Origin: Glycine soja
Taxonomy: Eukaryota > Streptophyta > Magnoliopsida > Fabales > Fabaceae
Direction of reading: 5' to 3'
Length of the DNA stretch: 64,000 nt
Assembly: GCF_004193775.1 (NCBI RefSeq)
Contig: NC_041019.1
Span: 51,807,928-51,871,927 of the forward strand
Of the stretch, positions 12,977 to 27,584 are shown piece after piece. The first letter of the stretch is position 1. Each line of letters begins with the position of its first letter. The notes under the pieces were generated by a model. It saw only the letters and a list, made by a program, of their open reading frames with translations, was not told the DNA's origin and did not search any database. A program made the position numbers and the translations under genes.

Positions 12977-14879
12977 GGGTGTTCCAATATGAATTAAATC
13001 ATTTTACACTGTGAAATTTACTCAACAAAACTTTTTAAAAAAAATGCTGAAACAAAAAAAAACAATTTATTGTTTGATTTGATTTTTTTATTTGTTATTA
13101 GTGTGAAAATCGAAATCAAACAATTTATAGATATATTTGATTATTAGGATGTGATATGATAAAATAATATAAAATATGATAGTGCCAAAAATGATGATAA
13201 TTATAATAACAAGTGATATAATAATGATAACATTGTGGTAATGATAATTATAATAATAGAAGATGATGAGCTATCCAAAATCAGATTTAAATTGATTATA
13301 TACCAGTCATTATTAGTTAAATTTATTCATATTTTACGTACCATATGAATCTCTCCCTTCACACACAGATTAGTCACAGGACTCACACATAGCTAATTTG
13401 TATGGCTTGATTTGTGTTCTTGTAGGGAAGAGGATAATTGGATCCATTTTTCTTAACTTGGGGAATGGTTACATATTTTACGTACGATATGGATTCTATG
13501 TCATGATGTCATCTGCAATCTATTTTCTGGTTATTAAGTTGGAAAATGAAGTTAAACTTGTCTGTTTTACAAGTGCTCACAAGTGATGATGTAATTTAGA
13601 GGAAATGTGCGGCATATCGACATTGAAGGCTGAAGGGTGATGCATCCTACCTTATTAATTATTATTAATAAACTAAAACAATGAAAAGTGTCATGTGGAG
13701 TGGGCCCCACTCTCTGACGTTTCTTCAACGGTCATTTCTTTGGGCTTAGCACATTGGTTTAAAATATATTTTTTATAGTTGTAATAAATTTATTTATTTT
13801 TAGTTGGTTTTTTATTTAAAAAATTTATATGAAAATAATTTTTATTTTCTAATTTTATTATTTCATACGCAACGTATGAAAGTGACTAAAAAATATATAT
13901 AACATTTTTATAGTAAATACATGATATATGTATGGAAAATTATTATTTGATTATAAATTATTATATATAATAAATTTATTAATTCTATAATATTTATCTT
14001 TAAAATATATTAGTAATAATTTTTATTAATTTAGAGTGAAAAAACTTTTGTACTAATAATATATGTAAAGCAAGCTCTTAAAATAAAATTAAAAATTTCT
14101 TCCTTAATTTTCTTGGTGAAACTGCCCATCTATATGAATCGTTCAATTAAAATTTGGAAGCCAAAATGATCCGTTCAATTAGCCCGTTGAAATGAATGAT
14201 ATTGCAGATAAGCTCGTCAAATTTCAACGCTCCTGCCGACAATTTTTTTAATAATAAAGAAACATTATAATGAGCCCAAATTAAAAGAATATCATTAAAA
14301 TAATAAAATATAGTAATACTATAAAATACTATATTTATTTTAATAAATAAAGTGAATTTAAAATTATTATTTTTAAGTATAAACAATTAAATTTTAAGGA
14401 AAAAAACATAAATCTTAAAAATTAAAAGTAATAATTTTGAATATACAGACAGTTATATTTCAATAGATTTAAAATCATTATTTTAAAAATGTAAATAAAA
14501 TAAAATTTAGAAATAATACGAAACTTAAAAAGAAAATAAGTAAATTTTTTAGAGTAAAATCTATGCTTTTTTCAATAAATAAATAAAATAAAATCGATGC
14601 CTAAAAAATGTAATAATCTTAATTATATTGTTTTCTATTTTTTAAAATTAAAATTTAAAAAATTCTCACACGCATTAACTGTGATAATTTAAAGAGAAAG
14701 AGTACAGAACAGAACTATGATAAGACTGAAAATACTTTTGGGAAAAAAAATAATCTCACAACGTGTTGTTTAGGTCAACAAAAATATGATTAACGAAATA
14801 AATACGATGGGCAACGGACCAACAATATGACACCACGTTTCCCAGGTTCACAGAATCTGAGGCCAAACTTGGTAGCTTT

Positions 14880-16391
14880 ATCATCTCACCAGCTATCACA
14901 AACATTCATTCATTTCATTTCATTCACACACACTCAAACCCTATCAAAAGAACAAACCCGAAACAACCCACCCAACCCTAATTCAACTCTTCCGATCTGA
15001 TCACTGTGAGGTGCTTTCTTTCACTCTTTGATTCTCTCTCTTTACCCTTTTTCTCAACCAAAGTCTCGATCTTTTTTTATTTTTTTTTATTGTTCTCTCT
15101 GAAAATCTCTATAAATAGAATCCCCCTACCCCCAATTTTTTTTGTCTTTCAGTGGAAAATCTGAGAATTGGTCAAGATTTTCGCTTTGATTGATTGTCCA
15201 GCTCCTCGATCTATTGTGTTTGGTGAGGTTCAGACGATTTATGTATTTTTTTTTTAGTTTTGTTGGAAAATTAAAAGAGAAGTGTTTTTCCCTTTGAAAA
15301 GTATTTATATGGCTATTTCCTTCAGGTGTGGTGAGGGAGTGATGGGTAGATATTGTTTAGAATTTTTACCTTTCCTGAGCCCGAAGTGGGACGGAGGATT
15401 TTAAACTTTGAGAAAAATTGTAGGAAAATGGAAGGAGGAGGAATTTTGATTGGTCTTAGGTTTTGTTGATTTCCCTATTTTCTGTGTTTTTTTTTTTCAT
15501 TTGATTTTGCAGGAAAGTTTAGCTAGTTGTCTATTAATTTCTGATTCCCTTTTGTGTTTTCAAGATGATAAAAAAAACTTAAGGGGGCGTTTGGTTGGAA
15601 AGAAGTTTTTGGTTCTCGGGAATCATAGGTTGAGAAATTTAATTTCCCATGTTTGGCATGCATTTGAAAACAATAACATTCTTGGAAAAAGATGTTTTCC
15701 GGGAATGTTTTTAGAAAGTTTCCCACAAAAACTTTCTCATGAGGCTTCTCAATTTTAATTTTTCTTTTATTCCGGTAAAAACATCATGTTATTCTTTATT
15801 AAATTATATAATGTGGTAAATAATTAAAATAATTAATAAAAATATGCTTAACTCTTTGATTTCTGGGAAACATATTCAAAGATTCCCAATGGCCTACTTC
15901 TCTCCTGTCAAATGCCCCCTTAAAGTAAAAATTTCTGATCTTGGAATTTTTGTATTTTGAATTTTAGGTACTTTTGACTTTGTTTTAGCTCACTATCATT
16001 TAGTTATTTAGGGTTAGTTGATCAAACTTATCTCATACCTTGTTGCAGCTTGAATTTGAAAGCAAACTAAATACTTTTGAACTTATCATAATAATGGAAT
16101 TATTAGATGGGGAATGGAAAGGGGAAGAAATTGTGTTTGGAGTGGCCAATGGTAGTTTTTTGACATTGACCATGCAAGTATTATCAGAATTTTGTGTATG
16201 CCTTTTTCCATTTTCTTTTTTAATAACATTGTTTTGGAACATACTATTTGGGCTCAGTAATTATGAACTTAGTGCATAAATAACATGTAGTGAACTTCTT
16301 CATGTGTGACTGATAATTGATTTTGTATGGTTTTTATTCAACAATATTGCATCTTACTTTCTAATCTTGCATGTTTCAGTAAAAATTCTAA
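14880..16391 (+). promoter_or_regulatory. Promoter and intron-containing 5' leader of the BPS1-type gene
   Basis: A consensus TATA element (TATAAATAG) lies at 15110-15118. A leader exon ending near the GTGAG at about 15222 could splice to the acceptor CATGTTTCAG just before 16380, leaving about 12 nt to the ATG at 16392. A second leader-like stretch (CT/CA-rich, AACCCTAA-containing) at about 14890-15008, also followed by a GTG donor, could be an alternative first exon. A MITE (15579-15923) lies inside the inferred leader intron. The first exon is uncertain. Confidence 0.45.
15579..15923. mobile_element. Tourist-like (PIF/Harbinger) MITE in the BPS1 leader intron
   Basis: Inverted ends read TTAAGGGGGCGTTTG (15579 on) and, on the opposite strand from 15923, TTAAGGGGGCATTTG, a 15-bp match with one difference. 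The GGGGGC-GTTTGG type of end with TTA or TTAA at both flanks is characteristic of Tourist-like MITEs, which duplicate TTA/TAA. At 345 bp it has no coding capacity. Confidence 0.7.
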
Positions 16392-17444
16392 ATGAGCCGG
16401 GCACAGGATGCAAACCGATCATTCTTCCCTTTTGGAAATCCTTTTAGGATGATATCACCGAAAGGCCCAAAAATTTCTTCACAGCTGTTGTTAATATTAC
16501 ATGCTTTTGAAGCAACTTTGGAAGAGAGGCTGAAAAAGCTTATTCCCAAGAGCAAGGATGAGATCCTCAGCTTGTCTTGGATGACTTTGGCCATGCAGGC
16601 ACTTTGTGAGAGTCATAATGACATTAAAACCCTCATAACAGAGCTTGAGCTTCCTGTACATGATTGGGATGAGAAATGGATAGATGTGTACTTGGACATT
16701 AGTGTGAAGTTACTAGATATGTGCATTGCATTTAGCTCTGAATTATCACGCCTGAACCAGGGTCATCTTTTACTTCATTGTGCATTGCACAATTTAGGTT
16801 CTTCCTCTTCAGAGCAGTATGTTCGGGCATGCTCTTCACTTGATGGTTGGAAACAGCATATTGGTTCTGGAAACCCTAGGATTGAGAAATGTGGCAGCAT
16901 TTTGGATAATCTTCTGCAGTCACTTGATCTGCCAAAGGTTAAAAAGTCTGCTAAAGAGAAGGTTTTGATGCAAGCTATGTATGGAGTAAAGGTGCAGACA
17001 GTATTTTTATGCAGTGTGTTTGCTGCGGCTTTTTCGGGCTCTACAAAGAATATGTCAGATTTGGATGTGGCTGATGTATATTCTTGGGCTCCAACCTTTA
17101 AAAGTTTGCAAGATCTTGTAAATGGGGAAATTAGAGTTAGAAGTGGGCGATTTACTATATTGAATGAGTTGGAAGTAGTTGATTCCTCTATGAAGGAATT
17201 ATATCCTATTATCCAGGGCGTCTCAGATGCCATTGAGACAGAATCACTTGCGAAGATTGTTGGGGAATTAGGCAGAGCAACAGAGAAGCTTTCACAAGGA
17301 CTAGATCTTCTTACAAAGGAAGTCGATAGCTTTTTCCAAGTGGTCTTGACTGGTCGTGATGCCTTGCTATCTAGTTTGAGGTCAGGTGCAACTTTCATTG
17401 ACAGCATTCAGGCGGGTAACAGAGATGCACAAATAGTCAATTGA
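16392..17444 (+). CDS. BPS1: BYPASS1 (BPS1)-type protein
   Basis: The coding region is a single uninterrupted frame of 350 aa, matching the length of Arabidopsis BPS1 (about 349 aa) and its intronless coding layout. Family hallmarks visible are the N-terminal SFFPFGNPFRM followed by FEATLEERLKKLIPK (residues 11-53), the SWMTLAMQALCESHNDIK block (62-79), DWDEKWIDVYLD (91-102), a hydrophobic stretch at about 200-216 (VKVQTVFLCSVFAAAF), and a helical C-terminal third. In Arabidopsis, loss of BPS1 lets roots make a graft-transmissible signal that arrests shoot growth; the biochemical activity is unresolved. The start at 16392 is the first ATG and matches the family N-terminus. It lies between the RLCK and MAPK genes, as in Arabidopsis. 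Orthology to BPS1 rather than its paralogues BPS2/BPS3 is not decided by inspection. Confidence 0.93.
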   Translation: MSRAQDANRSFFPFGNPFRMISPKGPKISSQLLLILHAFEATLEERLKKLIPKSKDEILSLSWMTLAMQALCESHNDIKTLITELELPVHDWDEKWIDVYLDISVKLLDMCIAFSSELSRLNQGHLLLHCALHNLGSSSSEQYVRACSSLDGWKQHIGSGNPRIEKCGSILDNLLQSLDLPKVKKSAKEKVLMQAMYGVKVQTVFLCSVFAAAFSGSTKNMSDLDVADVYSWAPTFKSLQDLVNGEIRVRSGRFTILNELEVVDSSMKELYPIIQGVSDAIETESLAKIVGELGRATEKLSQGLDLLTKEVDSFFQVVLTGRDALLSSLRSGATFIDSIQAGNRDAQIVN

Positions 17445-18559
17445 ATGTGTTGCAGCCTAACTCTGGTACATACCAATGGATCTAGGTATTGGTTTTTCTG
17501 TTTTAAGATTGATGGTTTTCAATCATGTTTGGCTTATTGTATTCAAGTTAGAATGAGTAATAGGTTATATGATTATATTATGGTTCTGAAATGTATATTT
17601 GTGATGTTCTGTGTAATATTATATGATAAAATATATATAAGAAAGTTGCTTGTGCTCACTGAAGTTTGCAATTTGCTACCCTGTAATTCTTTCTATTTAT
17701 TAGTTCATGAAACCACTGCCTTTTCCATTTTGTGATAGAATCATGAAACATAAAATGTGATTGTGGTTTTTCTTTTGGAGGAGTGGGGAAGGGGATTTTG
17801 TAATTTCTGCCATTGGTTGCTGATTCTGAACCTATCTTTTCGTCTGGATTGGGAAGGATTTTTGCCCTGAAACTGGATTAACAGATTATTTTAGGGCAAT
17901 GAACAGTTTTTTTTTTGTGATTCCATGTAATATGATATGTAGCATTTTAGTATACAATCAAAACTTGATTAAATTTCTTTGAATGTCAAAGACAGCAGAA
18001 TGAGGTACATACGAAATAAGTCTCAGATTCATTTACGATGCTTTGCCTCTCTGTTCTTGAGCACAGATTTACCAGTTGGGCTACATCTAAATTGTTGTCT
18101 CATTTTATTTCCTGTTTTCTGAAGTTTATACAAGAAAAAGTGAAAACAGAAAGCAATAAGTTGTTTTTCACTATATAAACTTTTGAATACATGAAACAAA
18201 TTTAAAACAAAATGTTTCTCAAACTAATCACCCTGAACAATTTTGATTGAATATCATATGATGCAGCACATTGTTAAGTATCACGTATTACTTAGCATAT
18301 TGCATGTGTTTATCATTTGACAATGTGAAACTCACAGATCAGTTGCAACTCCTTGGTATCAAGGTCACATCTGATTCTGATCTCCTGGCACCTCAGCTTG
18401 CAGAATTTCTTGCAATTGTCAGTTTGGCAATAATTATGGCTTGCCGCCTTGCATTTCAGATCTGTGAAAAGTGATTTGCTTTTGAGATCTGAAAACTGAA
18501 GTGAATTTTTGGTGGACTACACACTCAATTTCTATATCAACTGAGCTGTAGTGATAAGA

Positions 18560-18850
18560 GCTTTGAGCTCTATTGAAGGAATCGGAGACCAAGTCATGTG
18601 AGGTAGATGATCTGTCTCGTCTGTCTCGTCTCCCTTGTTAAGCCCCTCAGAATCTGGGGTGGTAAAGAAACTAAAAATGTGAACCTCTTTACTCAATTGT
18701 GATCATGCTTTGAGCTGAAACGAGTGACCCCTGCAAGCTCTGTTGAAGAGAACAGAGACCAAGCTTTGTCAAGAAGATGATTTGTATGGATCACAAAATG
18801 GAGAACTGATCAAATCAAGTTCTCCTAACGGTCTCTCTCTGTGAACATTT
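18560..18850. repeat. Diverged duplicated hairpin sequence
   Basis: The segment AGCTCTATTGAAGGAATCGG continuing into GAGACCAAG (from about 18567) recurs, diverged, as AGCTCTGTTGAAGAGAACAG then GAGACCAAG (from about 18737), each followed about 15 nt later by a GATGATYTGT block. Each copy can fold: GGAGAC pairs with GTCTCC in the first, and ACAGAGACC pairs with GGTCTCTCTCTGT about 85 nt downstream in the second. Function unknown. Confidence 0.4.
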
Positions 18851-19785
18851 GCTTTGAGTCGCTCACTCAGTCTGATGAGGTGGTAATGGAAGAACCATGA
18901 ACCACACAAAACTCGCATGGTGTTGTTCTTGGCAATTTTTTTTAATCTTTTTTTGGATTTTAGTTATAATTGAATCTTTGCACTTAGATTAGTTTTAGAT
19001 GGGAACTCATGTTTAATAATGTACGTGTCTTATCTTGGTCAAGTATCAAATCTGTTGCAGAAAGTTGTCAAAGCATAAATTGTGAGGAAGTAAAAACTGT
19101 GATTTTTACATTGTTTACATTTATTTGCTCCTGCCTTTGGCTCTACAGTTCTGATGGAACTTTGCAAGTTTACTAGCATTGTATGGTAGTATTCTCTGGG
19201 TAGTAACATACCATGTTCCTGAAAGCTAAAAACGGTTTGTGATTGGTCCCATAAATTTTGAAAGATGAAAATTACTTTGGACCCGAAAAATTAGAAGTCA
19301 ATCAAATGAGTCCTTTTTTCACTTAAATGGATTAAATTGACTGGCATTTTTATTTTTCAGGGATTAAAATAGTGATTTAAATAAGAAACTAATGTGACTC
19401 ACCTCATATCTGTCATATCACGCACCAAAATGTTGTTTTACTCATTTTGTAGATGGTTTCAAGTGGGCTTTCCTTCCATTATTTCTCATAGTGGGCTTGA
19501 CTTCCCAAGCCTAGAGTTGTGTTATGCTGTAAAATGGGTTGCTTTGGTAGTCTCAAAAGCACAAATCCTCAAAAGGAAGCATTGATTACTTTTGAGTGTG
19601 TTTGCAATTTTTTAACTTGATAATTTCTTTGGCCAAAATAAAATTGTACAACAAAATAATTTAGTTTACTAGTTTTATTATTTTATCTAATTGTCTATGG
19701 TTTCATCAAAAAGAAAAAAAGCAATTGTTTTTGTAACTAACACGCACGTTTCTCTCCTTGTGTTTTGTATCCAATATTGGATGAA

Positions 19786-19915
19786 ACCATTTTTTCATGT
19801 GAAACCAAGATAAATGCTAATACTTTTTAACGATTTTTCTTTTCTCATTTTCTTTGATTTTTTTTTTTAACAATCACACCATTTTTTTCATGTGAAACCA
19901 AGATAAATGCTAATA
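19786..19915 (+). repeat. Short direct repeat pair
   Basis: A segment of about 36 bp (ending TGTGAAACCAAGATAAATGC then TAATA) occurs at 19786-19822 and again at 19878-19915, almost identical apart from the length of a T-run. No element boundaries or coding potential were seen. Confidence 0.85.
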
Positions 19916-21735
19916 AAAAGTTTATAAAGCTTAAATGAAAGAGTTCACCACATAATATTTAGATATGACGTGATAACGAAGAATTGAAGACCCACTAGTC
20001 AGGACCTTGAGAGCCGCCAACTAGGAAGTTCTATTTCTATTCGTATTCAAATTCAATGGTCAATTTTTGGGACCAGATAAAAGGGAACAACAGATAAAGA
20101 ACAATAGACGAAGACTGACTAGGAAACACTAAATTGCTTTAATTTGATGAGGACTATACATTTTGGCTCCAACTTTGACTGAATATTGTATATAGCAATG
20201 TAATATCTACGAAGCATGCAAAGGTTTACTTAAAAAAGGTTATTATTCCTTTAGGTTGACTAATTAAACATTGACGATTTTAATTATTATTATTACATAG
20301 GATAGGAGTATAATAATTATGCATTATATTTAAATCCCTATTTTTACACCCTATATCCTACACAACACGTGTAGATGGGGGAAAATTCCTTTTGGTCTAC
20401 CCCTACTATTCCTTTGTCTTTGTTTTTTGACACCAATTGTTAATTTGGAGTTTTGGACAATGGCATGTTCATATGGAAATCGGCATTTATAAACTAATTA
20501 TTGGATTTGATAAGTAATGAAGCACTTGACGTGTCACATTCCACAAAAATGCTAGAGAAAGAAGCTGAGAAATCTGATGACTGTTTCGTACTTACACATG
20601 CCCTTTTGATACAACTTGTAGTTGTTGGTTGGTCTAATTCCAAACAAGTTGACTTCACCCTTTTGGTGGATCATAGTCGTCGCCCTAACTTGTAGAGCCT
20701 AGACGCTCAATTTTTATTTTTTTTATCCGTTCTTAAAAAGAAACATGAGGGGAAATTTTGTGCAATTTTTATGAAGTAATTTTAATCACAATTGCTAAAC
20801 ATAATTGTCAAGGATCGCGTTTAAACAATTTTAATGTGTTTGCCAATGTAAAAGAACACATTTGTATAATAGTTGTACATTTTTTTTTGAAAAGTATACT
20901 AGACCTTATTAGAGCATAAGGAAGTTTCACCACCATTAAAGAGATCTCAACTAGAAAACTAAAAAAGATAAGGAGAAAGACAAGGCCTAAGGAAGTTCCA
21001 CAATTATAATAATGCTTAAAATAAAACACACACAAAGAAAAAGGAGAAATAAAGCAAAAATTGATTGTTTCATTAGGGGTGCTATCACAATCCTATTATA
21101 AACTTGCAAGCAAAAGTTACGCTCGAGTTAAACTTGTCGGACTATATATTTTAAAAAGTTTAAACTAAAACAAAGGTGCTTAAAATTAAAAAGAAAGAAA
21201 TGTATACTTAAATAAAAAAGAATTTAAATTCAAATTCCTTTAAAAAAATTAAGAATAAAAAATATTTACCATAAAATATAAAATAAAAATTAATATAATA
21301 ATATAATACAAAAAATAATTCAAAATTTATAATTTTATTATTAACATATAATCGGTTGGAAACTTGGAATAGAATTTCTTTTACCAATTTTTCATTTTCT
21401 TCATTCGTGAACAATTTTCAACATTAACTTTCTCATCTTTAATTCTACTTTTTATTTAGTTGAAAATTGAAAGTAAAAGTAAACAAAACAATTTGATCCA
21501 AAAGGAAAACAAAGAAAATAAAAAACTACATCAACTTGATTTCCCCTTGCCACAATGAAAACCTATTATCAAATGTCAAAACAAAATGAATAAAAAAAAT
21601 GAAAAAAAGAGTCCAAAATCACACTAAGAATTCAGAGATAGCATTAGCATGAGAAGAAAAATTAACAAAAGCTCTAAAAAGTGCTACATCTTCACGGGTT
21701 CACACGAGCTTTTCTAGTTCAAAAGCCTAACTTGA

Positions 21736-22000
21736 ATGTTCACATAAACACGCTTAATCGCTTATGTATGCAACGAAAAACACACCTAATCTCCCTCTCT
21801 CTTATTAGATCCTCGTTTTCTCTCTCTAACCCAAACGAAAATGCTAACGACTTTTACTACTCTAACGGACACGTTCCATGTAAATTCAGCACACCCCCAC
21901 TTCACCAATTTAGCTCCTTTTTCATAAAAATCCTTGCTTTCCCTGTTGGGTCTGTTTCATTTTCATCTTCTGGTTTTGGATCATTTAGCACCAGACAGAC
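21736..22000 (+). promoter_or_regulatory. Presumed 5' leader of the MAPK gene with upstream ATGs
   Basis: The region is CT-rich and leader-like. It holds several upstream ATGs: 21736 (3 codons then stop), 21764 (14 codons), 21768 (a long frame that passes the main ATG in another frame), and 21841 (28 codons, stop at 21925-21927). Which of them lie in the mRNA depends on an unmapped transcription start; no convincing TATA box was seen. Confidence 0.35.
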
Positions 22001-26646
<4,646 letters not shown>

Positions 26647-27584
26647 AATTTTGCATTTACTATCGTCTGTGCATAGTGAAAAATACTTTTTGACTGGATT
26701 ACAACACTACCGAGGAGTTGTTGGTTCTCTACAGAAGTAATTAACGTATTGGATATACTGAGATTTTTTTGGTAAATTATATTTGAGATTTAATGAGGTT
26801 TTGTGAGGTGTATTTCATTTGATTATTATTTAACATTCTCGGATAATTTTATTGTTGAGATGTACAATTGGAGTAATCAGAAGCCAATTAGCATTACTTT
26901 AAGGTTTCAGCAGGAATATCCATGGGCTCTGGCTCCTTGTTGCTTGTTGGTGTATTTCTATCCTTCAGCTTAGACTAGGACAAACACTTTAGTGCAGTTA
27001 ACTGATTCAGTCAGTTTCTCCATCCTTTAGAATGTAGACACACAAATATTATGACAAGACACTGTATGGATCCAATTACAAGGTATGGGACTTGAGTCCT
27101 ATATTGAAACTATGGGATTCTAGTGTAGGGTTTATATGTTTTTGGGCTTTTCAATTATGACAACTATATTTTGTGTAGTTCTCTCAAGGTTCTTATGAGA
27201 AATTTTTCATTTGTGGGGACCGACATTATCCTACTGTATGACATAAAATGCAACAGTTTGTTAGTGTTTGAAAATGTTTTCAGAAAATACCTTGGTTTGC
27301 TCAACTGTCATGATCACTCTTTGTAGTTTGTAGCCTTTTCAGTTTTGTGCCTAATTTGAATGAATAAGCATAGGATACTCACAGCAAGACTTAACCAGTA
27401 AATTTTGATTAATATTAGCTATGAAACTTGTAGCAGCATCAAGCCACCAAGTTCCATAAACGAGAGAAGAAAAGACAACCGTTCCATTTCTATAATTTGA
27501 AACACCATTCATTTCTTAACTTGAGAAATGTTTTTTTGATAATCTGAGAAGGACTATTCCTAAAACAATAACTTGCATAAACTA
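26647..27584. other. Convergent intergenic region
   Basis: This gap of 938 bp lies between the MAPK stop (26644-26646, plus strand) and the polygalacturonase stop (27585-27587, minus strand). It must hold both 3' UTRs. No further coding potential or repeat was seen. Confidence 0.7.

Larger units (their letters stand above)
8266..14879. other. Intergenic DNA between kinase and BPS1 genes
   Basis: 6.6 kb without a supportable gene. The first few hundred bases after the stop at 8265 are the presumed 3' UTR. Small frames around 8718-8906, 9567-9815 and 13398-13586 show no recognisable motif. A MITE (9384-9537) and a 3 x 24-bp tandem repeat (12905-12976) are listed separately. The rest is AT-rich, with simple ATAATA-like sequence at 13160-13265. 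Confidence 0.6.
17445..21735. other. Intergenic DNA between BPS1 and MAPK genes
   Basis: 4.3 kb holding the BPS1 3' UTR and no gene I can support firmly. A coding-like frame at 18271-18474 is noted as a finding. A diverged duplicated hairpin lies at about 18560-18850 and a 36-bp direct repeat at 19786-19915. Sequence near 19240-19370 looks like a decayed repeat fragment. The remainder is AT-rich. Confidence 0.55.

Noticed and set aside
16775..17407. 210-aa minus-strand frame opposite BPS1
   Set aside because: Antisense shadow of the BPS1 coding region with no independent motif.
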